From positions 1 to 64,000 of the forward strand of contig NZ_JAFFQD010000017.1 of the NCBI RefSeq assembly GCF_016918565.1: a DNA stretch of 64,000 nt, given 5' to 3'. This document shows positions 36,940-45,575 of the stretch, in pieces (position 1 is the stretch's first letter; each line of letters starts with the position of its first letter). Under the pieces are notes generated by a model. It had not been told where the DNA came from, did not search any database, and saw only the letters and a list, made by a program, of their open reading frames with translations. The DNA is from Desulfogranum marinum (lineage in GTDB: Bacteria > Desulfobacterota > Desulfobulbia > Desulfobulbales > Desulfobulbaceae). A program made the position numbers and the translations under genes.

Positions 36940-38556
36940 TTATTTCCAGCTGATGCTTTGCGCAATCACACTGGTGAGATCCTGCATGTCGATGGATAGT
37001 TTGTTAAGCCGTAATGGATCTTCCATGGCACACTTGAGATGGATCTGGCACTTGGGGCAGGCTGTGACGAGCAGGTCTGCTCCTGTATCTTGAGCTTGTT
37101 CCAGGCGTTTAACCTGCATTGCCTTGCTGTAGCTATCACACCCTGTCCAGGCACTATTTCCGCAACACACAGCCGCTCTGCCGGATTCCTGCATTTCTTG
37201 AAACGACTCTGGACTGAGCCGGTCTAGCAGTTGGCGCGGCAATTCCGGTTTGTCCTCAAGGCGAGTAAGGCGACAGGAGTCTTGGAAGGTTATGTTTTTG
37301 GCCAAGGGCTTGAAGCTGACTGCAGACCGGTCAATCTCTTTTTCGAGGAATTCATACAGGTGGATGACCTCGAAGTTCAGTGCCAAACCGTGTGCCGGAT
37401 AGGTCGTGTTAAAGGTCATGTAACATTCCGGACAGGAAGTGATCATGGTGTCAATGCCAAGGCTGTTCAGCCGGTCGGCATTCAGACGAGCAATTTGAAG
37501 AAAACACTCCTTGTCGCCGGACCAGAGCAGATCGTGGCCGCAGCAGCGTTCATCTTTGAGTAGTCGAGGGTGGACATCAAAGAAGTTGAGCAGCCTGATG
37601 GCATCGAACAGGATTTTTTCTGTGTGTACATCCAGGTGCTTGTTAAAAAAAATGTCGTAATAAGGTGCGCAACCTCCATAAAAGAGGATGTTGCTTTTCT
37701 GGTCGACCTGCAGCTCTTGTGGGATGTCCTGCCACCGGTTGGGAGTCAGTTCGGGTGAAGCCATGGAGCGCATCAGCGCGTGCAGAAAACCACCGTGGGT
37801 TTCGTCACCGAGTTTGTTATTTTGTTTGTAAAGATGGCGCAGCTCTTTAATAAATTTGGGAAAATTGACAGCCGACGGACAGCGCTCGTAACATAATCCG
37901 CAAGTCAGGCAGGACCAGACATTTTCCTTCACGCTCTCATCGTTCAGATTACCGGCAATGGCTGCAGTGGCTATGCCGCGTGCTGAAAAGGGTTTACCGA
38001 TCAGCGCCAAAGGACAGGCAGAAGAGCATTTACCGCAATCCTGGCAAGCGTAAATGTCATGGGCGGCAATGAGTTGCTGCAGCTCGGGGCCTGCATTCAT
38101 GGGAATGTTGGTAACCGGTTGTGCTCCGACAGCGGGTTGAATACTTGTTTTCCCGCGTTGCTGCAGATCGTGGAGAAAGGTTTCAAGAAAGAGCAGCAGT
38201 TTTTCTGATTCATCCGGCAAGAAAGAGGCAAAGCGCAGCCTGTCGCTACCAAGACCCAGAAGGTCAAGAATCATTCCTGTATCTTTGGTGTTACGCTGCG
38301 CTGTTGCGGTGCCTGTGCCATACCTGCAGGTACCCGGATCGCAGCCGACCAGGGCTACTCCATCTCCGCCCATGGAAAATGCCTTGAGCAACAGAGCGCG
38401 GTCGATCCTGCCGGTACAGGGAATGCGAACCATGTGCACTTCATCCGGGATAGGGCGCTGTTCATCCTGCAGGGTCTGGTAGGCTGCATGGGCTCCCCAG
38501 TTGCAGAGGAATAAGATGATTTTAATAGGTGAGGACTCTTTATTGTGCATAGTCAT
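36940..38556 (-). CDS. MvhD-HdrC-HdrB fusion protein
   Basis: The 538-residue protein joins three Hdr-type parts. Residues 1-140 resemble MvhD (ILFLCNWGAHAAYQTL, IPCTGRID, VGCDPGTCRYGTG), with the second Cys of the usual CNWC changed to Gly. Residues about 165-245 are HdrC with two 4Fe-4S motifs (CQDCGKCSSACP, CLTCGLCYERCP). Residues about 270-535 are HdrB with two CCG domains (ERCCGHDLLWSGD ... CPECY; CCGNSAWTGC ... CPKCQ), which hold the noncubane clusters that cleave disulfides. Its start overlaps the end of the GltD-like gene by 17 bp. It should form a complex with the downstream HdrA. Confidence 0.88.
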   Translation of the reverse strand: MTMHNKESSPIKIILFLCNWGAHAAYQTLQDEQRPIPDEVHMVRIPCTGRIDRALLLKAFSMGGDGVALVGCDPGTCRYGTGTATAQRNTKDTGMILDLLGLGSDRLRFASFLPDESEKLLLFLETFLHDLQQRGKTSIQPAVGAQPVTNIPMNAGPELQQLIAAHDIYACQDCGKCSSACPLALIGKPFSARGIATAAIAGNLNDESVKENVWSCLTCGLCYERCPSAVNFPKFIKELRHLYKQNNKLGDETHGGFLHALMRSMASPELTPNRWQDIPQELQVDQKSNILFYGGCAPYYDIFFNKHLDVHTEKILFDAIRLLNFFDVHPRLLKDERCCGHDLLWSGDKECFLQIARLNADRLNSLGIDTMITSCPECYMTFNTTYPAHGLALNFEVIHLYEFLEKEIDRSAVSFKPLAKNITFQDSCRLTRLEDKPELPRQLLDRLSPESFQEMQESGRAAVCCGNSAWTGCDSYSKAMQVKRLEQAQDTGADLLVTACPKCQIHLKCAMEDPLRLNKLSIDMQDLTSVIAQSISWK

Positions 38557-41500
38557 GAATGTCCTGATTGCTTAATATTTCTTCGAGAGTTTGCTCAAGG
38601 TATTCTCGGTTACGATAGGGACTGTCGGCAGCTCCGGTCGGGCAGACGGATATACAGTTACCACAGCCCTTGCAGATGGCTTCGTCCACCGTGGCTTGCC
38701 ACCCTCCGCTTTGGTTTTGTTGAAAGGTGACGGCATGGTATGGGCATACGCTTGAGCAACGACCGCATCCCCGGCAGAGTTTCTGATTGACAACCACAGT
38801 AAACCCTTTACTTTGCCGTGGCCCTCTCGGCAGAGCAGATGCAGCCATTATCGCTGCAGCAGCGCCTTTTTTCAGCTTGGAAACATTGATACCAGGTGGT
38901 TCGGCAAGAAAGAGACCTGGAACCGAAGTGGCGCACGGATAGGCAAAAGGAATGCCGGCGACTCCTTTTTGCTGGAGGAGTGGTTCTATGTGGCAGGTGG
39001 GGAGACCTTCCTGATGAGTATAGGGAAGGGTTCGTCGTGCCTTGTCGCCAAGGATAACCGTTCCGGCCCTGATCACCTGTCGTTCCTGATCGGATTCAAT
39101 CAGGATTTGGAAGTCACCGATGGTGCCGCTGAGCGCCTTTACATCCCAGCCGGTGAAACTGTGGATGTTTTCATTGGGTGTAGGTTCGGTGAGAGGCTGC
39201 TCTCTGGTGCCAAAGCGAAAGACGTCGTGCCCGGTATCGGCAAGGTGAACGGCACTGGTGCGTGTTGCCTCGGAATTGCCGATGACAGCGGCCGTAAAAT
39301 TATAGTTGCGGTCTACTGCGGGCAGTGGTTTGAGTATTTTTGCCCGTTCTATTGACCTGTGAAGTAACCCCTGGAACCGTTGCATGGCGAGCTCAGGATT
39401 GCTTTTGACCAAGCGTAATATCTCACCGCGCAGGTTGGACGTTTCCACCATGGATCTACTGATACCCGTAGCATGGAAAAGTTTGTCTTTGAGACGGCTG
39501 CGTTGATCTGTACATGAGCTGCACACAAAGTTGAGCGGACAGCAGACACAGGAACCGAGCACAATCCTGGTCAAGCCCTTTTCCCGGGTAGTTTTTATGA
39601 TGGTATCGATTCCTTCACTGACGCAGGCAGAGGTCAATTCCTCCATGTGAACGATTGCAGGGTCCATTGCCTTCTGTTCCTGGAGATACGTAGTCATCCC
39701 TTCCATCCAGCCGAGGGAGTCGTTGCAGCGGCAGACAAAAACACCGATGCGCGATTCGGGAGAGAGGCCGGCATCAGGTACGGCAAAGGCCAGGCCGTGT
39801 CCCTTGGTCTTTTTTCCGGCTGTGTCACTGAGAAGAAGCATTGCTTTGCCCGCTGCGGCAAAACCGCGCACGGTCATATCGTCAACATCGGCTCGAGCAG
39901 CCTTGGGGCCGTATGCCCGGATGACATCCTCCCCCTTGATATTGGTGGTCATGGCTGGGTCGGCAACAATAAGTACGCCTCCCTGCTCCTTGATTTCCTG
40001 CTCCTGCTGCAGGTGGTCGATGGCCTTGAGGGCGCCGCAAGCCTCTATGCACTGGAAGCATTCCGAACAGGCGCCGCATTGGAGACATCTTTGTGCTTCA
40101 GCCTGGGCCTGTTGCTTGGAAAGGCCAAGTGCTACCTCGGTGAAATCCTTTTTCCTTGCTTCAGCTTCTTTTTCAGCCATTTCCGGTCGTTTTTGCCAGG
40201 CGATATCTGGTGGAATGGCTGTGAAATCCTTTTGCTCAGGACGGGTAAGAGGCTGGACAAGTGCCTCTCCGCTGAGGTCTGTATGGATTGCAGCAGCTGC
40301 ACGCTTACCTGAGGCCATGGCGTGGACAACCGATGATGGCCCGGAAACTGCGTCTCCTGCTGCATACAATCCGTCTGTTGATGTCCTTTGTGCCGCATCG
40401 GTGGCGATAAAACCACGTTCCGTGACTTCGAACGGAAGGGTGTCATCTTGCAAGGCAAAACCACCGACCTGCCCTACGGCCACAAAGGCACGATCGAATT
40501 CGAGGGTAAAAGGAGCGTGGTTATCATCAATGGCCGGCCAGGCAATACCGTTGGCGTCAGGTTGTCCTGGTTTTGTCTTTTTGCACTCAAGTGCAGTAAA
40601 GTGGTTGTTTTCGCCTATAAACCCTATGACCTGGGTTTGGTCAACAATGGTTATTCCCTCTTCAATACCCTCCCGGATTTCATCTGCGTCAGCAGGTATC
40701 TGATTTTTTCCAAACCAGGAGACAAGTGTTACCGCAGCCCCCAATCTGATCAGAGTCCGGGCCAGGTCAAAGGCAGAGTTGCCGTCACCGATGACAGCCA
40801 CCTTTTCGTTGAGTGTTTTCATGCATTGCAGCTTCCGGCTTCCCAGAAAGGCGATGCATCCTTCGATACCAGAGAGGTCTTCGCCGGGGACACCGAGCTT
40901 GCGGTCATACCAGGTGCCAGTACTTACGATGACTGCCTGGTGCTCCCTCCGGAGGGGGGGAAGGTCGTCTTCCAGTGTTATCTTGCGGTCTGTTACAAAG
41001 TGTACGCCAAGGCGTTTAATGTGTTCCAGCTCGCGGTTGAGAATTGCTTCCGGCAACCGGTGAGTACCTATGCCGTAGCGGAGCATTCCACCGATGGCTG
41101 TTTCTTTTTCAAATATGGTCACCGGGTAACCTAACCCTGCAAGCTCTGCGGCTGCAGCCAGGCCGGCAGGCCCTGAACCGATAATAGCTATTTTTTCATT
41201 GCGCTTTTTGGGGGCGGGTAGACGGTCGGTTGGCTCGGTTCTTGTCGTATCACCCTCTATGTAATCGGCAACAAAGCGTTTGATAGCCCGTATGGATACG
41301 GCCTCGTCAACCTCGCCTCTTCGGCAGGCATCTTCGCATGGATGGGTGCAGATACGGCCACATATTCCCGGCAGCACGTTTTGCTCACGGATCAGATCCA
41401 GCGCCTCCTGGTATCTCCCTTGAGCCGCCAGGGCAACATACCCCTGGGCATTGACTCCCAACGGGCAGTTTGCCTGGCATAGTGGCTGCTGTCTTTTATC

Positions 41501-41938
41501 GATAACGGGGCGCCCTGGAAGTGCCACCCGAGAGTGAAAGGTGATGGGGCTGGAGCCTTCACAGGTGGTCACCGGACATGTTGCGGCACACTTGCCGCAA
41601 AGAGTACATTTTTCAGGATCAACAAAGGTCTGTTCTTGTGCAACCCGGACACTGAATCCCTGAGCGGTGTGTTTAATGGAATTGATTCTGGCGGGCAGGA
41701 TGCTACGGATGGCGCTGTTGCGCATGATCCTGATCAGTCCAGGTCGGTATGCATAGTTAAAGCTCAGGCCGGAACGGAGTCGGAACTTGTCGGCATTCAG
41801 CTTGTAGTCCATATCCGGTTCCGACTCGATCAGGGTGACGGGTACGCCAAGCTCGCCAAGTTTGTTGGTAGCTGCAATGCCTTCCGGGGTGGCTCCGATA
41901 ACGATAACTCTTTGTAAACGTTCTTTTTCTCGTTTCAT
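38540..41938 (-). CDS. 1132-residue GltD/HdrA-like multidomain Fe-S flavoprotein
   Basis: An N-terminal Rossmann start (VIVIGATPEGIAATNKL, 11-27) and a CTLCGKCAATCP cluster (about 112-123) precede a full GltD/NfnB-type module: CxxxC-rich CQANCPLG ... CGRICTHPCEDACRRG, FAD site AIIGSGPAGLAAAAELAGLGYPVTIFEK, NAD(P) site VAVIGDGNSAFDLARTL, and YAAGDAVSGPSSVVHAMASGKRAAAAI. A Cys-rich CLQCGACSECFQCIEAC follows, then an HdrA-like part (GVFVCRCNDSL, LGSCVCCPLN) and a C-terminal ferredoxin pair (CRGCGRCSSVCP, CKGCGNCISVCP). It probably brings NAD(P)H into the Kor/Hdr electron path. Its start overlaps the korC stop (TAATG). Confidence 0.85.
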   Translation of the reverse strand: MKREKERLQRVIVIGATPEGIAATNKLGELGVPVTLIESEPDMDYKLNADKFRLRSGLSFNYAYRPGLIRIMRNSAIRSILPARINSIKHTAQGFSVRVAQEQTFVDPEKCTLCGKCAATCPVTTCEGSSPITFHSRVALPGRPVIDKRQQPLCQANCPLGVNAQGYVALAAQGRYQEALDLIREQNVLPGICGRICTHPCEDACRRGEVDEAVSIRAIKRFVADYIEGDTTRTEPTDRLPAPKKRNEKIAIIGSGPAGLAAAAELAGLGYPVTIFEKETAIGGMLRYGIGTHRLPEAILNRELEHIKRLGVHFVTDRKITLEDDLPPLRREHQAVIVSTGTWYDRKLGVPGEDLSGIEGCIAFLGSRKLQCMKTLNEKVAVIGDGNSAFDLARTLIRLGAAVTLVSWFGKNQIPADADEIREGIEEGITIVDQTQVIGFIGENNHFTALECKKTKPGQPDANGIAWPAIDDNHAPFTLEFDRAFVAVGQVGGFALQDDTLPFEVTERGFIATDAAQRTSTDGLYAAGDAVSGPSSVVHAMASGKRAAAAIHTDLSGEALVQPLTRPEQKDFTAIPPDIAWQKRPEMAEKEAEARKKDFTEVALGLSKQQAQAEAQRCLQCGACSECFQCIEACGALKAIDHLQQEQEIKEQGGVLIVADPAMTTNIKGEDVIRAYGPKAARADVDDMTVRGFAAAGKAMLLLSDTAGKKTKGHGLAFAVPDAGLSPESRIGVFVCRCNDSLGWMEGMTTYLQEQKAMDPAIVHMEELTSACVSEGIDTIIKTTREKGLTRIVLGSCVCCPLNFVCSSCTDQRSRLKDKLFHATGISRSMVETSNLRGEILRLVKSNPELAMQRFQGLLHRSIERAKILKPLPAVDRNYNFTAAVIGNSEATRTSAVHLADTGHDVFRFGTREQPLTEPTPNENIHSFTGWDVKALSGTIGDFQILIESDQERQVIRAGTVILGDKARRTLPYTHQEGLPTCHIEPLLQQKGVAGIPFAYPCATSVPGLFLAEPPGINVSKLKKGAAAAIMAASALPRGPRQSKGFTVVVNQKLCRGCGRCSSVCPYHAVTFQQNQSGGWQATVDEAICKGCGNCISVCPTGAADSPYRNREYLEQTLEEILSNQDIHDYAQ

Positions 41939-42543
41939 TATACAATGGCTCCTGTCTGACCGGCGGCTTTCCTTTCTCGGCCCTTAAGGGTGGAGAGGCC
42001 GTAATCATAGCCTTTGGTGAAGGCTGCAATGTTTTTTTGTTCTGTGCCTTTGGGGACGGATTTGGCAATCATGTCCTCGGCAGAACTGGTGGAGACAAGC
42101 TGGGTAATGGCGGTTGTAAAACCAACCATGATGATATTAGCCATCATTTTGTTTCCCAGTTTTTCCGCCATCCGTGTAGAGGAGATTGCATAGGCCGGGC
42201 AGGGCGCATCAACGGTAGGTACCAGATCTTGGTCGATGAGCAGAATGCTGTCTTCAGTTATCTGGCCGGCGAATTTATCATAACCGGCCTGGGACATGGC
42301 AATCAGGATATCAGGGTATTGCACATAGGGGTAATGGATGGGAGTGTTGGAGATGATTACCTGTGCGTTACAAGCGCCACCCCTGGATTCAGGACCATAG
42401 GCCTGCACCAGTGTGCTTTCCTTATGGTCGCCAAGAGAGGCCGCCATGCCCAGGATTTTTCCGGCAAGGATTATGCCTTGACCGCCAAATCCAGTGACAA
42501 TGATTTCCGTTTGCGCAATGGTGTTTTTTTCCTTGTCAGTCAT
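41938..42543 (-). CDS. korC: 2-oxoacid:ferredoxin oxidoreductase gamma subunit
   Basis: The 201-residue gamma subunit begins IIVTGFGGQGIILAGKILGMAASL, the conserved gamma-domain start, with AYGPESRGGACNAQVIIS and IALSQAG-type core (here IAMSQAGYDKF). With alpha, beta and delta it forms a CoA-dependent 2-oxoacid oxidoreductase. It sits between korB (36 bp) and the GltD-like gene (overlap). Confidence 0.92.
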   Translation of the reverse strand: MTDKEKNTIAQTEIIVTGFGGQGIILAGKILGMAASLGDHKESTLVQAYGPESRGGACNAQVIISNTPIHYPYVQYPDILIAMSQAGYDKFAGQITEDSILLIDQDLVPTVDAPCPAYAISSTRMAEKLGNKMMANIIMVGFTTAITQLVSTSSAEDMIAKSVPKGTEQKNIAAFTKGYDYGLSTLKGRERKAAGQTGAIV

Positions 42544-42579
42544 ATTACTTTGTCAGCAGGCGTATTGGTGAGAGGAGGC

Positions 42580-43431
42580 TTAGTCGTCGGAACAGGGACG
42601 ATGACAGGTCGAGGCGTACATGTCGTCACAGGTGTTTCGCTCTGTATCAACAAATTTGCCCAAGATAACTCCACGGTTAAAATCGATATCAGCCGTTACC
42701 GGATCAGCGCCATTTTTGATAATGGTGTTGTCCTGGTAGAGTTTAAGGGTATCGAGCGGCTTTTCCTTGTTCCTTCGTCCATAATTGATCGGACAGGGGG
42801 AGAGTACCTCGATAAATGAAAAACCCTTTTTATTGATGGCTTCGTTGATAGAGTCGGTTAGGTCCCTGGTGTGGAGAATAGTCCACCTGGCAACATAGGA
42901 GGCACCGGAAGCATAGGCCATCAATGGCAGGTTGAAAGGTGAATCCGGATTGCCGAATGGAGTTGTTGTGGTGTTTGCGTTGTTGGGGGTGGTGGCTGCT
43001 ACCTGGCCGCCGGTCATCCCATAGGTGAGATTGTTAACACAGACAACGGTGATATCCATGTTGCGCCTGGCTGCATGGATAAAATGGTTGCCGCCAATGG
43101 CAAACAGGTCGCCGTCGCCGCTGAAGACAATAACCTTCAGGTCCGGGTTGGCCATCTTGATCCCGCTGGCAAAGGGAATGGCCCTGCCATGGGTGGTATG
43201 AAAGGAGTCAAGGTTAACATAGCCGGCCCCCCTGGCTGAGCAGCCGATTCCGGAGACCATCGTGAACCGGTTGTAAGGAATCTCGGTAGCTTTGATAGCT
43301 TTTAAGCAGGAAGAAAACACCGTGCCGATGCCGCACCCCGAGCACCATATATGCGGGATTCGGTCGGTACGAATAAGATCGTCAAGGGGGTGGACAGGTT
43401 GCTTGTTGTATTTTTTAGGATTTTTTGTCAT
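42580..43431 (-). CDS. korB: 2-oxoacid:ferredoxin oxidoreductase beta subunit (TPP-binding)
   Basis: The 283-residue beta subunit holds thiamine diphosphate and an Fe-S cluster. HIWCSGCGIGTV supplies cluster cysteines, SGIGCSARGAGYVN and HGRAIPFASGIKMANP are conserved, and VFSGDGDLFAIGGNHFIHAARRN followed by NNLTYGMTGGQ is the TPP/Mg motif. 2-Oxoglutarate is the likely substrate for this small-subunit KorAB arrangement, but related 2-oxoacids cannot be excluded. Three bp separate it from korA. Confidence 0.93.
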   Translation of the reverse strand: MTKNPKKYNKQPVHPLDDLIRTDRIPHIWCSGCGIGTVFSSCLKAIKATEIPYNRFTMVSGIGCSARGAGYVNLDSFHTTHGRAIPFASGIKMANPDLKVIVFSGDGDLFAIGGNHFIHAARRNMDITVVCVNNLTYGMTGGQVAATTPNNANTTTTPFGNPDSPFNLPLMAYASGASYVARWTILHTRDLTDSINEAINKKGFSFIEVLSPCPINYGRRNKEKPLDTLKLYQDNTIIKNGADPVTADIDFNRGVILGKFVDTERNTCDDMYASTCHRPCSDD

Positions 43432-43434
43432 TGC

Positions 43435-44580
43435 TCAGAATGTCTCCTTGATCAGTTCGATAACCTTGTCCGGGTGGATTATTTTACCGCCTGCACTGCC
43501 GACAAGATAGGCTGGAGCTTTGCCGCCTGCGCACCTTTCAACCTCGTAATGAACCTGGCCCAGGTTGATTTCAACCGTGATAAGGCCCCGCACGCGCTCG
43601 GCAATGTCTTTTATCATCTGTTCCGGAAAGGGCCAGACCGTCACCAGTCTCAGCAGGCCTGCCTTGTATCCAAGTTTTCTTGCCTCGTCGACTGCCGTCA
43701 GACCTGTACGAACTGAAATGCCATAAGAGACAATAACAATGTCGGCATCGTCCATCTTGTACTCTTCGGTTTCAATAATATCATCGAGGTTATTGCGAAT
43801 TTTCCCTTTGAGGTTGGTCATCATCTGTTCCTGAGCCTCAACGCTCATGGCAGGGTAGCCGCGTTCGTCGTGGGTCAGGCCGGTTACATGCACGTTGTAT
43901 CCATCCCCAATGGCCGGCATAGGGGCTACACCGTTTGGACCGGGTTCGTACAGTTTAAATCGGTCCTTTCTGCCTCTGGGCTTGGGGCGGTCAATCAGTT
44001 TGATTTTAGAAGCGTCTGGAATGATCACCTTTTCACTCATGTGACCAACAATTTCGTCGGCCATCACCAACACCGGAACCCGGTACTTCTCACTCAGGTT
44101 AAAGGCAAGAATGGTGTGATAAAAGCAGTCCTGGGGAGATGCGGGGGCTAAAGCGATAATTTCGTAGTCTCCGTGGGATCCCCACCTGGCCTGCATCATG
44201 TCTCCCTGTCCGGTAAGGGTAGGGAGCCCGGTTGATGGCCCGGTACGTTGTACGTTGATGATAACGCATGGCGTTTCCGTGCAGACCCCAAGGCCGAGGT
44301 TTTCCATCATCAGGCTGAATCCAGGTCCTGATGTGGCGGTCATGCTTTTTGTGCCTGTCCATGCTGCGCCGAGGATGGAGGCAATGGCAGCGATTTCATC
44401 CTCCATCTGGATGAAGGTGCCATTAACGTCAGGCAGGCGTTCTGCCATATGCTCAGCTACCTCGGTTGCAGGAGTGATGGGATAGGCTCCGAAAAATTTG
44501 CATCCTGCGGCAATAGCGCCTTCGGCGCAGGCAACGTCACCTGTTATATAATGTTCACCTGTCAGTACTGCTGGTTTCAT
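43435..44580 (-). CDS. korA: 2-oxoacid:ferredoxin oxidoreductase alpha subunit
   Basis: The 381-residue alpha subunit carries YITGDVACAEGAIAAGCKFFGAYPITPATEVAEHMA, MEDEIAAIASILGAAWTGTKSMTATSGPGFSLM and VNVQRTGPSTGLPT-type blocks that mark KorA/VorB. It lies directly between korD and korB. Confidence 0.93.
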   Translation of the reverse strand: MKPAVLTGEHYITGDVACAEGAIAAGCKFFGAYPITPATEVAEHMAERLPDVNGTFIQMEDEIAAIASILGAAWTGTKSMTATSGPGFSLMMENLGLGVCTETPCVIINVQRTGPSTGLPTLTGQGDMMQARWGSHGDYEIIALAPASPQDCFYHTILAFNLSEKYRVPVLVMADEIVGHMSEKVIIPDASKIKLIDRPKPRGRKDRFKLYEPGPNGVAPMPAIGDGYNVHVTGLTHDERGYPAMSVEAQEQMMTNLKGKIRNNLDDIIETEEYKMDDADIVIVSYGISVRTGLTAVDEARKLGYKAGLLRLVTVWPFPEQMIKDIAERVRGLITVEINLGQVHYEVERCAGGKAPAYLVGSAGGKIIHPDKVIELIKETF

Positions 44581-44605
44581 AATCAGTCCCTGGGATTACT
44601 GGATG

Positions 44606-44899
44606 TTAAAAAGGGTTTACAGGGGGTGTCGTAGTCGATGACTGAGGATCTTCTGCAGAGTAAATGGCAAACTCCGGGCAGATTATTTCGCAATAATGGC
44701 AGTTGACACAGTCGTCGGGTCTAACGGCAAAGGGAGGGTGGTACCCTTTATTGTTGAACTTGTCGGCAAAAGCCAGAATTTCTTTGGGGCAGAACTCAAT
44801 GCAATACCCACATCCCTTGCACCTGTCTTCAATGATATAGACAATCCCTTTTGTTACCTGGATTTCTTGAGCGTCGAGAGGCTCTCGCCAGAATGCCAT
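44606..44899 (-). CDS. korD: 2-oxoacid:ferredoxin oxidoreductase delta subunit (2x 4Fe-4S ferredoxin)
   Basis: This 97-residue ferredoxin-like subunit has two 4Fe-4S motifs, CKGCGYCIEFCP (about 28-39) and CVNCHYCEIICP (about 62-73), and should pass electrons out of KorAB. GGGGA lies 7 bp before ATG 44899; longer upstream starts add no recognisable sequence. It is the promoter-proximal gene of the seven-gene kor-hdr cluster. Confidence 0.9.
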   Translation of the reverse strand: MAFWREPLDAQEIQVTKGIVYIIEDRCKGCGYCIEFCPKEILAFADKFNNKGYHPPFAVRPDDCVNCHYCEIICPEFAIYSAEDPQSSTTTPPVNPF

Positions 44900-45084
44900 G
44901 CTGATTCCCCGGTGATGGTGGTTAATGTTGCAACTTTTTGTATGTGGAAGAACGAAAAGCGTCCCCTGTTTCCCTGGCTGCCTCGATATTGTTTCCATTG
45001 CAAGTGATATAGAGCACTGCATGGTTTGTCGCGCGGTGAGCGACCCTTTTAGAAAGTGGAAAAGTGGAAAAAATAGATGAGGCG

Positions 45085-45142
45085 TTCCGACACGTGTCAG
45101 AATGAATCCAGGAATTAACTCTATAATGTCAGTTTGTGTCAA
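45085..45142 (-). promoter_or_regulatory. candidate promoter and palindrome upstream of korD
   Basis: On the minus strand TTGACA (45142-45137) is followed by AT-rich DNA (ATTATAGAG, then GTTAAT); the best-spaced -10 is weak. Downstream of it the 10-bp palindrome GACACGTGTC (45090-45099) is a candidate operator. The korD ATG lies about 190 bp further on, leaving a long leader. Confidence 0.3.
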
Positions 45143-45575
45143 GCATAAATTTTTTTGATAGCGAAGGCTGAAGCAGACAGGGGGGTGTTTTTTCTGACGG
45201 TGTCTTGTTGTTTGTAGGTGTTGGTTACAGGGTGTTCTGGTGGTGGGGCTTTTTGTTTGCTCTGCTGTAGTTTGCGAGAAGGGGAGTTCTTTTTAGAAAA
45301 ATGCAAGTCAGGAGACTGGGGTGGTCGTTTTAGCGGACTGTCCATTTTGTTGGACTTTCTTGGTGGGCGTGTCCTGCTTTCGTGCTTTTGGTCTGCGGTG
45401 ATGGTTCGCGTTTTTAGCTTACAGGTTTGGTTTTGGGGCTATAGCGCCGGGTCATGGGTGTGCCCAGTGGTGAGGTGCTTACGAGGTTAAAAAATGCGAA
45501 GTAGTTGAGGTCTCTTCATTTTATTCCGTTTTTCTGCTGGTTAAATACGCAGGGTGGTGGACACGCTCTGCCACC
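45143..45575. other. G/T-rich intergenic region without a supportable gene
   Basis: About 430 bp upstream of the kor cluster and downstream of the radical SAM gene. The plus strand is markedly rich in G and T with few A/C (45180-45450). Short frames here have no recognisable protein and no ribosome-binding site. Confidence 0.4.

Noticed and set aside
45139-45345. A 68-codon minus-strand ORF upstream of korD
   Set aside because: Low-complexity Pro/Lys/Gln product is explained by the G/T-skewed DNA; no ribosome-binding site.
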